A DNA stretch of 64,000 nucleotides, taken from NCBI GenBank assembly GCA_022559845.1, contig CM040128.1, positions 181,394,691 to 181,458,690 of the forward strand, written 5' to 3'. The notes below the pieces were generated by a model, which was not told where the DNA came from, did not search any database, and saw only the letters and a list, made by a program, of their open reading frames with translations. This DNA is from Amorphophallus konjac. Taxonomy: Eukaryota; Streptophyta; Magnoliopsida; Alismatales; Araceae. This document shows positions 1-10,273 of the stretch, piece by piece; positions within the stretch are counted from its first letter, which is position 1; the number at the start of each line of letters is the position of its first letter. The position numbers were made by a program, and so were the translations under genes.

Positions 1-284
1 TTGTTGAGCAGTCGAACTGACAAAAATTCACTAGCCTTAGATAAAACATAAGTGCACTGACTTAACTGATGCGTAGACATGTTTAAACCCAATGCAGCAA
101 GCAAAATAGTGCACATAACAATGCACCAACCAAAAGCAGCAACTGAATGCTCATCAGTTAAATCATCATCAAGGCATACAGATCAAGCACTCAATCATAG
201 ATTAATCATGCAATCTTATGTGGTGACACTAATGTTGCTATCATCAAAACATCACAGCATCATCAAGGCACAAGGGGCACAACA
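1..284 (-). mobile_element. Partial copia-type LTR, cut by the window edge
   Basis: This stretch resembles the outer end of the complete copia-like LTRs at 10274-12832 and 17816-20414. It has the same GTTGCTATCATCAAAAC motif (about 234-250), a CATCATCAAGGCAC segment, and the terminal GGCACAACA ending at 284, which is the start of the LTR in minus orientation. It is a diverged relative, not a copy. The rest of the element lies left of the window. The bases after 284 (ACAAC) would be its target duplication, which cannot be checked here. Confidence 0.65.
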
Positions 285-461
285 ACAACCACAGGTACGA
301 AAGATCAGATTCGGTCAAATGCGGTAGGTAGCATTCAAAGTTGTGCGGATCTCTACTGCCAATATATTCCAAGTAAAAAGAAGTACACTAAGAGCTTCCA
401 GACAGCAAAAAACAAAAAAGAAAAGGGGAATGAGGCCAATAAATACAAGGGCTAGCCGAGC

Positions 462-1919
462 CTAGTCTATGGAGATAGGGGAAGTTTGGGAAGTTCGTGG
501 CCCACCTTGAAGCTCGGCAGCCCGAGGACCCTCAGCGATTGGTGATTCGCCCCCAATTCCTTCGGCGACGGTCGGCCCAGGCACTAACCCCACTCGTGTG
601 GGAACTGCCTCGACCGTGTGCTCTCCCGAGGCTGCTGGAGTTGGTGATCTCCCATCCACAAAAGCGGAGGTATCCTCCCCCCCCTCCATTGCTCGACGTT
701 GACGAAGGAGAATGCAAACTTTCCTCATCTGAGTTGTAGCGTTGCCCGGGGTCGAAGACAAGCCCGTCGCGGACCTGCGCCTATGCCAGCCTGACTAAAG
801 CCTTGAGCGAAGCCCTTCCGCTGGCCCCGCCGATAGCCCGATTCATAATAAGCAAAGGCGGCCTACTGTAGCGCTTCTCGGTACTCTTTCGAGTCTCGAT
901 ATCGTGCGGCCGCCTCTGCCCCAGCTCCTGCGGCCTTCACCTCAAGCTCGGCCACCCTCACTTCGGCTTCGGCCAATGCCGCCTCGGCCTCAGCCCGGGC
1001 CACTTCGGCCTATCCCTTGGCCTGCTCGGCCTCCTGGACCGTGCTCCCGAGCTCCTCCCGCTCGGCCGTCCACCGCCCTGAGCGAACCGTAAGAGCTTGA
1101 CACTCCTCTTCCAGGAGCTTGCTCTTCAGCTCAGCCGTATACCGGGCTTGAGCCAATTGCTCGCCCACTGACCAAGATTCCACCTGGCTCGCCCGATCCC
1201 GTGCCCGAAGTGAGGCCACCCCCCGCCGGAGAACCCCAAGCTCGGAGGTCAACTGCTCGATTCTTCGGTCGGACTCAGCGTGGGCCCAAGTCTAAGCCCT
1301 CTTTTCGCTCTCTATCCGCGTAAATAAATCAGTTATCTCAGCCCCTAGCTGGGACATGAACAACCCTCCCTCCATGACCCTTTCGAGAAGCATGGGAGGG
1401 GAGCAACGTTGAAATTCCTCATAAACAGACGGAGGAGCCAGAGCTCGGTAATGATTATATAGGGAGGCCTGGACGGTGAATCGCCCTTGCTACCGAGGAG
1501 AAGCCCTCCATGGAGGAGTCAATGCCAGGACATCCTCTCTAGATGTCCCCAAACTTGGGACTGTGCCACTCGACTTGGCCTGGATCCTCGCCTTGACTTC
1601 CTCCTCCTCACCACGCGCCCCAGCAACCTCGACCGGAATTTTAGAGCCAGCCTCTTCCACTTCCTCTCCTGTGGGCTCAGCAAAGGTCCTCTCAGCTACG
1701 GCGGGCACCTCTGTCTCAGCCCCCGGAGGGCTCGGACGATGGGCATCCCCCGCCGAGGACTCCGCGGTTGGGCACAGGGTCTTCGCCTTCTTCAGTCGCC
1801 TCTTCTCGACAGTCAGAGCCTTCATCAAGGACAGCATTAACCGCTCCCTAGGGTCTTTGCGCTTAGACCCCCGTCGCTCTGGGTCGTCCTCTAGAGCAAT
1901 CCGCTTGCCCTTTGATTAG
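462..1919 (-). pseudogene. Decayed coiled-coil ORF, C-terminal half of a transposon-type protein
   Basis: Read on the minus strand, 1919 to about 700 gives nearly continuous protein-like sequence. First comes an acidic, low-complexity segment (about 1837-1490), then a stretch with EEFQRC and LFTRIESEKRA (about 1440-1290), then a long Glu/Ala/Arg-rich coiled coil (about 1252-900), then an AFAYYESGYRRGQ-like tail near 840-790. Frameshifts and stops break it, including a TAG that splits the tail. This layout resembles the C-terminal part of plant 'putative transposase, gypsy type' proteins (family PF04195), but the conserved N-terminal domain is not seen, so that identity is an inference. It is unlikely to be translated. 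Its context is mobile-element debris. Confidence 0.4.
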
Positions 1920-2109
1920 TGTCCATATTCTATGATAATTCATTACATATGCACCATTTTATGAGCATATAAATAGGTAATTATGCATGTCCCATCGTTA
2001 ATCTCAACTTCGCATGTAAATTGGGCATTTCACGCAAATTGATTAATTCGGTGATATCATTTAGTAAAGTAAAGTTGAGGGCCATGAGCATTAATCCTCC
2101 ATTGCATAA

Positions 2110-4526
2110 TGATGTGAAACCACCTTGGGGGTGGCAGCCACTTGACCAATGCCCCTTGGACCTATCAAGCAAGCACAATTCAACGGATCGGTAGCTTCAC
2201 TCGAGCGGACTCACCCGGTAAGTGCACACTCGTGCCCGTAGGCAACCCGATGATGGTGGTGAGGGTCAGGGGTGGGACCTCGCTGCTCTGGGGATTGGCT
2301 AGCTTGGGATTGAAGCCCCAAGGGTCCAGAGATGCCCACTCTCACGGGCGGCCAGCACGCCGAGGGCGTGGGATGTAATGATCTCTCTCACAACTCACTC
2401 GCAGTAGTCACTCATATAATGGCAATTTGAGATCGGGCACTCAACTCATCGTCTGACGGCACTAGCGGCGATACTAAACCAGCAAGGGAAAGATCAGCAA
2501 GGGGTAACCAAGGCTCACCTGATCGGTGTGAAGACACTGATCCCGGTCGGAGACGAGGGCGAGCGAGGAAGCGTGGGCTTACCAGCACGCCGCGCCGATG
2601 AAGCTTCAACCTGAAAATTCAAGTTACATGCACTATACCCCTTGCAAGGGGGTTGGACTAGGGGTGGGGATTAGTTTTACAACCAAAATGTACCTCCATG
2701 TAGGGAGGGGCGGTCAGCCGGCCAGGCGGGGTGGGGAAAACTTTGCTAGAAGTCGAAATGGAAGAAGACCATCGGTTCTGCTAGCTCTCAGGAATAGCTT
2801 GATAAGCAGGCACTGTCGATGCTGCCAAAGGCTCTCTCAAACTCCGTTGTTGATGAAAATAGCGCCAAAATGTTCTGAGCCGACCTAGGATGATTCCCAA
2901 ATTATTGGGGAATTTCCTGATCCTGTCGGTGGCCGAGTCGAAGTCGGGATCAGAGCTGGTCGGTTCTGACTCTGGAAGTCCCTGAACTGTCACTGCTAGA
3001 AGATGTGGCTGCCACGAGCGGTCCCAGGGGACGATGGTGGCGGGACTGGAACCGTTACGACCGTGGATGGCTCCTCTTCGATTTAAGACCCACGGGGTTG
3101 CCTGCGGAGGTCAGAGTAGATCGCGAGACCCAGAAAGGTAACGAGGGGTCGGATCTGACTCAGGATTGACTGACCTGTGCACTCCGAGGGAAAAATTCAG
3201 AACTTTCTGCTCCGGAGTCCAAATGGAGCCCTACTTCTTGGAAATGGTAGGGCACTTGGAGGAGAAGACTTCAGCCAAGAAAGCACGTCCAAATTAATCC
3301 TGGATCAGCCGTGGTCGCTTCTTTCCTTGGCTTCTGGTTCCCTGGCGGAGCAGTTTTGCGCAGTCATGGGAGAATGGCTCTCCCGAGCAGATCGGAGCTC
3401 GGACGAAGGCGAGATGACCTCAGCTACGAAGCTATCTGGATGACGAATCCACCGGTATATGCTAGGTTGCCTGAAGCCTTGGAGGAATGCCGTGGCTGCC
3501 TCTGTAACCTGATGCAACTCTGCTACTGCTGCTGTCTCTGGTGACAGCGAGATAAGCGGTGGGAAATGGGCTAGATGGGAGGGGAAATGGGGTGGATGGG
3601 TGTGAGGGCGACCCCAGGCTATGAGGGGGTCAGGGAGGGGGCGAACCAAGGTGAGGGAGGGGGAGAATGGGGGCTGGAAGGGGGTCTAGCAGGTGGAGGG
3701 AGAGGAAGCTGCGAATTTGGTGTTGGGAGGGAGATAGGGAAGGAGTATTTGAAAATGGGTTTAAGGGTGGGATTAATTTCTGGCCTTGGGGATGGGAAGA
3801 GGTGTGTGGGGAAGGGAAAGGGTGGTTGGGGAGTGGGGAATTCTCCCTTGGGAGATGAGAGAGGTGCTTGGGGAAGGGGAGTGGGTGGTTGGTGGTTGGA
3901 GGGTGGCTTGGGGAGTGGTGGATTCCACCTTGGGAAGGAGGGGAATTAAATGGGTGATTTGGGGAAGGGGAAGGGGGTTTTAATGAAGAGAGAATGGGGA
4001 GGAGAGAGAAGAAATTTCAAATTTGGGGTGGGGAAGAGAGAGAAAGGGTCACCCCTTCTAGAGAGAGAGAAGAGAGAGAGAGGGGGGAGAGAGAGGGAGA
4101 GGGGTGCTTCTTACTCCAAGAAAATCACTCAAATTTCTGGAAATATTTCTATTGCAATTGAACATCAAGAGTTACAAATGAGATAGGGGAGGAGGTTATT
4201 TATAGACTAACATAATTCCTATGACCAGAATACCCCTGAACAAATGACCCAATGACTCATCTGCCCAAGGGAGGGCGCCCCTGGGCCAAGCCCACTTAAT
4301 TGGACCCATTAAACCAGACTAATTAACCATGTGACATCTGACTTAGGTAAATGACTCAATGGCCTAGGTACTTGACTCAAATAAACAGAAAATTACATGG
4401 TTCATGACTCAAATAAAATATAAAAATTACATGACTAGACTCAAAAAAATATCACAAACACAATGGCGCATGCCGACAAACAATCTGAGCCTTGAAAATG
4501 TGGACGGATAAGGGATGCCCCCATCA
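2110..4526 (-). mobile_element. Gypsy-type LTR (family C), minus orientation
   Basis: On the minus strand this begins TGATGGGGGCATCCC (at 4526) and ends TTTCACATCA (at 2110), the same ends as the LTRs at 48534-50880 and 57175-59522. It shares with them a TATA box, a purine/pyrimidine-rich leader (3570-4110 on the plus strand is GA-rich) and the GTGAGAGAGTGACC-type segment near the 3' end. Length is 2,417 bp against about 2,347 bp for the pair. It is clearly more diverged than that pair. As the 3' LTR of a minus-strand element, it is followed at 4527-5052 by internal sequence. No second LTR or target duplication was found. Confidence 0.8.
4196..4204 (-). promoter_or_regulatory. TATA box of the minus-strand family C LTR
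   Basis: The plus strand reads TTATTTATA, giving TATAAATAA on the minus strand. It sits at the same place as TATAAATA in the other family C LTRs (48822, 57464), between a conserved GGGCGCCC-containing U3 segment and the CT-rich leader. Confidence 0.6.
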
Positions 4527-5052
4527 TACCCCCTGGGTGTGAAGAACTCGACTCTGTCAGGTATGTGTCCGCCGGGGAAGAGGTCCTCCAATGTAGCTCC
4601 GGGCGAGCCACGACTTCCAAACTCAACCTCACGTCCTCAGCCGGGGGACGGCTCTTCGGCCTCTCAAGGTGGCTCGGGCAGACCCTCTTGCTGGCGATGG
4701 TACCCTGCTTGCCTAGCATTGCCTTCTTGTGCTCACGTCGTGCTCTCAAGCTGATTTGTGGTGGCACTCCTAGGGTATCTCTCTCAAAGGAAGGTAGAGG
4801 CTTGAAGCACTCACTAGGATCCACCGCGGTGCCCATAAAGGGTGCAGTATCCGCCACGTGGGAAATGGGCGTGAATCCTAAAATCCCTTCGGTAAGTCCA
4901 ACCCGTGAGCCAGGTTGCCCAAGTCACTCGGAACATGGAAGGTCTAAGTCCTCGTGCCCTCTATTTGGAGGTGTCTCTAAGGTAGAGCCACTCCAAAGTC
5001 ACCATCACCACGTTGCCAACTTGGACTTTCAAGTGGCGCTCACGAGCTTTTG
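4527..5052 (-). pseudogene. 3' end of internal region (pol remnant) of the minus family C element
   Basis: The minus-strand ORF 4857-4441 shares the segments VDPSEC, DTLGVPPQISLRARREH and RVCPSH with the plus-strand ORF at 56160-57077. Further right, 4860-5052 matches the 56650-56830 stretch ending in the VGN..M.TLEWLYLR segment. The ORF runs past the LTR boundary and ends inside the LTR. A frame ending EDLFPGG near 4580 is reminiscent of a chromodomain-like integrase tail, but this is weak. Homology stops abruptly at 5052, where a different LTR begins, so the element was interrupted there. Confidence 0.6.
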
Positions 5053-6720
5053 TGATGCGGGACGGACACGCGACCTGGGACTCTAGCTCGCGATCGTCCC
5101 TATACGAGAGAAGATGTGGGACCGGGCACAGTTGAGAAATCGGCCGTGAGTCTCGGGTATCGGCCTTTCCGCGTTAACTCGGATCGAGTCATGGGACGGT
5201 ACACTTAATCTCTCTCTCTCGCAGCGGTGATAGTAGTATAACAAGCTAGAAACCTACACTCGCAGCGACATATACGAAGGAATACGACATAAGCAAATGT
5301 AAAGAGAGAGGAGCAAGTTTACGTCCACGCTCCAGGCGTGGGGAAGACGATCCCGGCTAGTTACGGTAACTCCTGGTAATAACGGTAAAAAGTTAATTAC
5401 AACAGTAAATTTTATTGTCCACTCCACGCAGGGAGGTAAAGGGCTACAAATGGGGCCCGGGAGGACCGACCCTAGGTTGACGGGCATCAATCTGGAGGTG
5501 CGTTCGGCACGAACTTGGCCTGCTGGTCCGACTCGGTTCTGACTCGATGGACAGTAAGGCACGGTTTCTAAAGGAACGTCGCCCTCCTGAGGTCTTCTGA
5601 AGGCGCCGCTTGGCTGGGACGATGGCGGGATGTCCCTGATCGACTCCCTGAAGTGGCCGTTCCAGAAGGTGACCTTTGATATTTTTACATGAATTATTTC
5701 CGGACTGATTTTTCTGATCTGCACAAGGAACAGATTTGCGCGTCTCGACTGCGAGAATTATGGTGCTCAGATCCGATGGCCGATCGAGGCGTGGCTGGTA
5801 CCGTTGGAAAAGGAACTCACAGAAATACAACATATATTTTTCATAGCTCCATCCACTGAACGGATTGAAGATGAGAATGACTGTAACATTGTTTTGTTTT
5901 CTGACCCGAACTGACAGACACACAGGGCAGACTGTGTTTTTCTTGAGACTGACCTTTGAACGAGGTGTAAATGATTTTTTCAGGGGCTAAAAAAATTATG
6001 GGAGGTAGGGGGAAATGTGAGGAACATTGAGTAATTTTTGTGGATGTTATAGAAATTTCTAAGGGGGTAATAAAAATATAAATAGGTGACATTGTCCCGT
6101 AGATCTGCAAAAGGGCAGATTACTGAGATGACAAATAAAAATATGGGAAAAATATATAACTAAGGCCAAATAGCACGAAATTTGAACTGGAGATTGGGGG
6201 AGATAGGGGAAACAAACCCTCCAAATTAGGGCTCGAACAGACAACAAGAAAAAAAGATAAAATTTTGAAGATGAGGTTCTATCCTGATTTGGATAGAACT
6301 CCGACGTAGCGGCGGTGGCCGCGCGTTAGCGGCACGAACGGAAGGCGGCGGCCGGAAGTCGCATCCAACGGAGGTGGAGATGTTGGAGTCACACCAAGAG
6401 GAGGGCTTCACACCCTGGAATGGCAGAAATCCATCTGCAAGAGGGGAGGAGAGACACAAGGGGTGCCCTTGGGCTTGCTCTTGGCAAAAATGCTTAATTC
6501 TTCGTTAAAATCTCTAATGACACTATACATAGGCTTATATAGAAAATGGCAAGGGGTGGGTGTGAGCGACGTCACGTGGTTCGGGGAGCAAAGAGGACGC
6601 GGAGCGCGCGGGCTCCTTTTTTGTTTGCTGCAACACACACATAAGAGAAGAGAGAAGGGGCCACCATGGGAGATTGCTCCGGCGGGGTGAGCGGGACAAA
6701 TGTAATATAGCAAGATATGG
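5053..6720 (-). mobile_element. LTR of family D, minus orientation, partial
   Basis: On the minus strand this ends CCGTCCCGCATCA at 5053, like the LTR end at 60650. The part around 5400-5500 matches 60100-60200 (CCACTCCACGCAGG, GGGGCCCGGGAG, GGTTGACGGGCA). The part around 6300-6480 matches 47960-48150 (GTGTGAAGCC, a CCGCCGCC run, GGAGTTCT.TCCA). It lies directly inside family C internal sequence, with TTTTG before it as a possible target duplication. Its outer (5') boundary is not resolved; the tandem array at 6721-7186 may be part of its U3. Confidence 0.6.
6534..6541 (-). promoter_or_regulatory. TATA box in the minus family D LTR
   Basis: The plus strand reads CTTATATA, giving TATATAAG on the minus strand. 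The position corresponds to TATAAAAG at 47906 in the plus-strand family D LTR, a short distance upstream of the GC-rich leader in both. Confidence 0.45.
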
Positions 6721-7186
6721 GGGTTAAACGGCCATAGCGGGAAGTGACTCGCCGCGACCTCGGGGGGACGGGAATGGTGCAGAAATTAAATAGCAAGAAT
6801 TGAAACGGCCATTGGGGAAGTGACTCGCCGCGGCCTCGAGAATATGAGCAGATAAGAATATAACAGAATATAAGGAGAATATAAAGAGCGGGAATTTAAA
6901 CGGCCATTGGGGAAGTGACTCGCCGCGGCCTCGAGAATATGAATAGATAAGAATATAATATATAAGAACGGGAATTTAAACGGCCATTGGGGAAGTGACT
7001 CACCGCGGCCTCGAGAATATGAATAGATAAGAATATAATATATAAGAACGGGAATTTAAACGGCCATTGGGGAAGTGACTCGCCGCGGCCTCGAGAATAT
7101 GAGCAGAATACAACAGAATATAAAGAGAATATAAGAACGGGAATTTAAACGGCCATTGGGGAAGTGACTCGCCGCGGCCTCGAGAA
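6721..7186. repeat. Tandem array: GC-rich ~46-bp core with variable AT-rich spacers
   Basis: Six units carry a conserved core with TTTAAACGGCCATTGGGG, AAGTGACTCGCCGCGG and CCTCGAGAA. Cores start near 6721, 6799, 6890, 6970, 7050 and 7139. Cores 3 to 6 are almost identical; core 4 has CACCGC where the others have CGCCGC. Spacers are 30-45 bp of A, T and G built from AGAATATAA-like words and vary in length and content, except that the spacers before units 4 and 5 are identical. Unit 1 is the most diverged. The array lies just upstream (in minus orientation) of the family D LTR promoter. Confidence 0.9.
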
Positions 7187-7802
7187 CAAGATGTGATCGC
7201 CAGGGGCCAAAAGACCCCAAATAAAGAAAGTGATCGCGCCTACCTCAAGAGCGGGAGATGGCGGGTTGCTTCTTCCTCCCCCTTCGGCCGGCCGACGGAG
7301 AGGACTTTCCTTGGGTACCCTTGCAAAACAGTAGACAATAAACGAACGGAATTAGAAAATGGCAGTGTAGTAACAATTCCTTGCAATAAAAGTAACGAGA
7401 TCGTGACCTGACACACACCTGGTTGGTGTGGTTTTAAACCCCTCTCGGACTCGAGTAGGAGGAAAAATGCAATGATGAATGCAAGAAGTATGCAAGAGAC
7501 GGCGCCCTTATGTAGGGAGATAGAGGATGCAGTATGATGAATGTAAAGAACTATGGAGAAAAAGGGGAAGAAAAGGCTTATTGGATGAGCCGAAGGTGAT
7601 ATCCGGCGGAGCTCCGGTAGCGTAGGGACGACGTGGAAGCGCGGTGGACGAAGATAGCCTTCCTCTCGCGAGCCTGGACACCCGAGAAGCCGGCAGAACC
7701 TCCACCTACAAAAGACCCCACGGGTTAGAAATGACTCCGGTAGCCTCTGGGCTCCGGCAGCCTATCGGATCTCTTAGAAGCTCCCCCAGAATTGAGGGGG
7801 TG
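7187..7802. other. Intergenic stretch, no supported gene
   Basis: I see no convincing coding frame. A minus-strand ORF at 7705-7508 lacks recognisable domains. A possible acceptor (TTTTGTAG on the minus strand, near 7706) precedes it and a minus-strand TATA box lies at 7860-7870, so it could be the first exon of an unknown minus-strand transcript. Evidence is weak. Confidence 0.4.
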
Positions 7803-7906
7803 GGCCTCTATTTATAGGGCTCCGGAGGGTGGAGGTGTCCAGGCTCAGTTCTGGGGGCCTCTATTTATAGGGCTCCGGAGGGTGGAGGCGTCCAGGACCC
7901 TGGACA
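7803..7906. repeat. Direct duplication of a ~52-bp block with a TATA box
   Basis: The block GGGCCTCTATTTATAGGG followed by CTCCGGAGGGTGGAGG and TGTCC or CGTCC occurs twice in tandem (about 7803-7853 and 7855-7906). On the minus strand each copy reads CCCTATAAATAGAGGCC, a good TATA box, so two possible minus-strand start sites lie 52 bp apart. The second copy runs straight into a GC-rich palindrome. Confidence 0.75.
7860..7870 (-). promoter_or_regulatory. Minus-strand TATA box next to a palindrome
   Basis: CTATAAATAG on the minus strand, with palindrome 7883-7912 immediately upstream of it. Gene B has the same arrangement on the plus strand (palindrome 21891-21920, TATA at 21934). The transcript it would drive is not identified. 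Confidence 0.45.
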
Positions 7907-8490
7907 CCTCCATCAGGGCCGAACTAATATTTTATTCTATTTTTTTGGAGTATTTTTGTGGAGGCGTCCAGGGCCCCAGACGCCTCCAACAGGTCCACCG
8001 AACCCCACCGACAACCGCACGCGGTTTGGCACAACGCATGGTTTCGTGAGCGGCGCCTCGTGATTTTAAAATGGGCACGTCCCGCTGTCTGGACGTCTCT
8101 ATAATTTGGATTTTTTCACACACGACAAACCGTCGTTCGGTGGGCGGCGCCCGTGAGGGAGTTGATCGAGGCGTCCAGGGCTCGGGACGCCTCCAATAAA
8201 ATATATTTTATATTTTTGTTTTGTTTTTATGCCAAAGCTGGCATTTTATATTTTTTATATTTGTTTTTATGGAGGCGTCCAGAGGCCTGGACGCCTCCAT
8301 TAATATATATTTTTGTTTTTATTTTGTTTTTCTATGCCAAAGCTGGCATTATATAATTTTTTTTATTTTTGTTTTTATAGAGGCGTCCAGGGGCATGGAC
8401 GCCTCCATTAATATATTATTTTTTGTTTGATTTTGTTCTTTGAAAAAGAAATTAAAAGAATGGGGGCGTCCAGGGGCCTGGACGCCCCCA
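7883..8490. repeat. Cluster of six GC-rich ~28-bp palindromes in AT-rich DNA
   Basis: Copies lie at 7883-7912, 7960-7988, 8167-8194, 8270-8299, 8378-8407 and 8461-8490. The consensus is GGAGGCGTCCAGG then CCTGGACGCCTCC; the last copy uses GGGGGCGTCC/GGACGCCCCC. Arms are 10-14 bp. The centre varies and changes in one arm are often not matched in the other. Between copies 4 and 6 the DNA is a ~105-bp tandem unit that also carries a second palindrome, ATGCCAAAGCTGGCAT (8229-8244 and 8334-8349, partly changed in the second), in T-rich sequence. Strong predicted hairpins would form in either strand or in RNA. Confidence 0.9.
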
Positions 8491-9401
8491 TAAAGACCCG
8501 CCCGGGTCCTCGCTTCAGGCGTTGCCGGCCGTCCGGCAGACACCCTTCCTAGTTTCGGAACCTCTAATGCGTCCGACTAGTGTTGATGCCGTCCGAATGC
8601 CGTGACGAGACGATTCCGGATGTTGAGAAGGGCGGAAGAAGACTCAAGAAAAGGAAGCACTCGAGTGATTCAAAATGCGTAAGCCATCGCGGGGCGTCGT
8701 ATAGTAATATGAGACTTTCTCAGGACACGTCAGGAATGGCGTATCTACAGCTGCCCCGCCTTGGCGTCTGCTTTGCAAGGGAGCGACATGTAGTGGAATG
8801 GTATAGAAGTGGAGTGAAATGAAGTGGGAGCGGACTGATAAGTTGATGCCAAGGTGTGATGAGACACGCTTTTGACGTTAATGTCTGGAATTTTTCCTGG
8901 AGTTTCAATGAGGCAACCTTTGAAGAAGGTCTTTCAAATCTTGATGATTGCTTGGATGGAGATCAAATAAGGGAGGGTGAGATGTGCGCTCAGGCACGAA
9001 AAAGAGACCAACTTCTCGGTGTGGAAGTACCTGGGTCATAAACCGGAGGTTTCACCTTTGGGGAGCGGTTACCAGCCAATGTGGAAGTGCTGCGGCCAAG
9101 GTGGGTCAAACAAGGTAAAAAGTAAAGGAATACCTGAGGGTCTGTCCAAACAAGGGTCTCCTTTGGAAGAGCAGTGTAGGGCCGTTTCAAGGAAACTCAG
9201 TATTTTATTCGGAGTGGAACATCTCAAATTTGTAAGAATTGAAGCACAATGGCTTTCGCAATCGAATCACTTGAATGATCTTCCGCAATAAATCAAAGTC
9301 ATATATGAATGCATGCTGGGCTTAAAGAAAAATTTAAAACAAACTAAAATAGAAAATAGCCACGGATAATATTGTCAACTTGTTAAGAACGGGTCAGGAT
9401 A
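8491..9401. other. Intergenic, no supported gene
   Basis: Short plus-strand ORFs (8580-8822, 8856-9041, 8977-9291) have no recognisable domains and no consistent splice context. Composition is mixed. I can assign nothing here. Confidence 0.4.
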
Positions 9402-9460
9402 CCAATTCGGTGAGTTGATACTGGGCTGGGGCCCGTTTATCCGCGCACCAACTCACTGAA
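9402..9460. repeat. Imperfect inverted repeat around a GC-rich centre
   Basis: ATTCGGTGAGTTG (9402-9414) pairs at 12 of 13 positions with CAACTCACTGAAT near 9448-9460. The centre contains GGGCTGGGGCCCG, which can pair with itself. It is an isolated hairpin about 470 bp upstream of gene A, with no known role. Confidence 0.5.
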
Positions 9461-9933
9461 TGGAACCGTCATCCCCATGCTACCACAAATTAACGGCCTA
9501 TCCGTACAACCCAAATTCTTCCGGGATCATCACTGTTTTTGTTGAAGGGGAACTCAAATTCCAGATTTGTTCGGGCCGCAAGGTCCTTGACATGTTCTAG
9601 TAGCGTAAGTATCATATACTACGATGCATGACATGGTGGGACCAACCATTGAAAGGTGGGACAGGAGATAGGACAAAGACGTCCGTTAGTAAAACCTGCA
9701 CAGGCCAGCATGGATTAATAACATCAGAAAGTAACAGAATCGTAAAAGAATCACAACACAATGGAAAGGAGATCTAGCCAAAATCCTGACATTGACCGCT
9801 GATGGGACATGTTCCGTCCTGTAGCGCCCTACCCTTCCTATAAGAACTCCCCTTAGGCTAGTTCAATCAAAAGCATCAAGGTGGGTTTTGGAAGCTCAGG
9901 AGAGGAAAGAGAGGAGAATCTAGAGATTTCAGG
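9461..9933 (+). promoter_or_regulatory. Upstream region of gene A
   Basis: Non-coding. A TATAAGA at 9839-9845, about 95 bp before the gene A start codon, is a plausible TATA box. The last ~30 bp before the ATG (GAGAGGAAAGAGAGGAG) resemble the purine-rich leader before gene C. Nothing else is recognised. Confidence 0.4.
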
Positions 9934-10273
9934 ATGGAAGGAGAGTCTTCCCGCGTTATGAAGAGGAGCAGGCCTAGCAGCGAGATCAGGTGACTCTCCG
10001 ACCTCGAGGGTCATCTGAGTGGGACGATCATGTCGCATATGGTAAGCTGATTCTTTTCAAAATTCTTCCACATGAACCTTCTTCTTACTTACTTCCTTTC
10101 TTCTTCTTTCTTTTCTCTTCCAGCCATATCCATTCTTCCTGGGCCCGAGGAAGTTTTCCAAACTGCCATGACTTTCAAAGCTAACTTCCAACATCTCCAT
10201 CGGCATGAGGGCCATACTCTCGAAGTGGCATCTGCAGGGGCTCCTTATTCACACCAAACACTATGAGAAGATT
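9934..10273 (+). pseudogene. Gene A, 5' part: exon 1 and start of exon 2 of a PMD-like gene
   Basis: Exon 1 is 9934-10041 (MEGESS.. start, donor GTAAGC) and exon 2 starts at 10124 after TCTTCCAG. Exon 1 matches gene C exon 1: the shared start MEGESS, a KRSR patch that could act in nuclear import, and the shared LSDLEGH. Two in-frame stops break it: TGA at 9991 (gene C has AGA) and TGA at 10169. The last codons before 10273 (WHLQGLLIHTKHYEKI) read straight into the protein at 20420 once the copia element and one copy of AGATT are removed. The insertion therefore split an exon of a formerly continuous gene. The gene is dead. Confidence 0.75.
10269..10273. repeat. Target-site duplication AGATT, left copy
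   Basis: AGATT directly precedes the LTR end TGTTGGG and is repeated at 20415-20419, right after the other LTR end ACAACA. The 5-bp length is usual for LTR-element integration. Confidence 0.9.

Noticed and set aside
3575..4186. Glycine-rich ORFs on the plus strand
   Set aside because: Antisense of the same CT/CCA-rich LTR leader in the inverted copy; low-complexity GA-rich sequence.
5254..6110. Minus-strand ORFs in the 5.2-6.1 kb region
   Set aside because: They fall in the inverted family D LTR; overlapping frames without domains.
6721..7186. CRISPR-like repeat/spacer array
   Set aside because: Cores are longer than usual direct repeats, spacers are AT-only words and partly repeated, and the context is plant LTR DNA with no cas genes.
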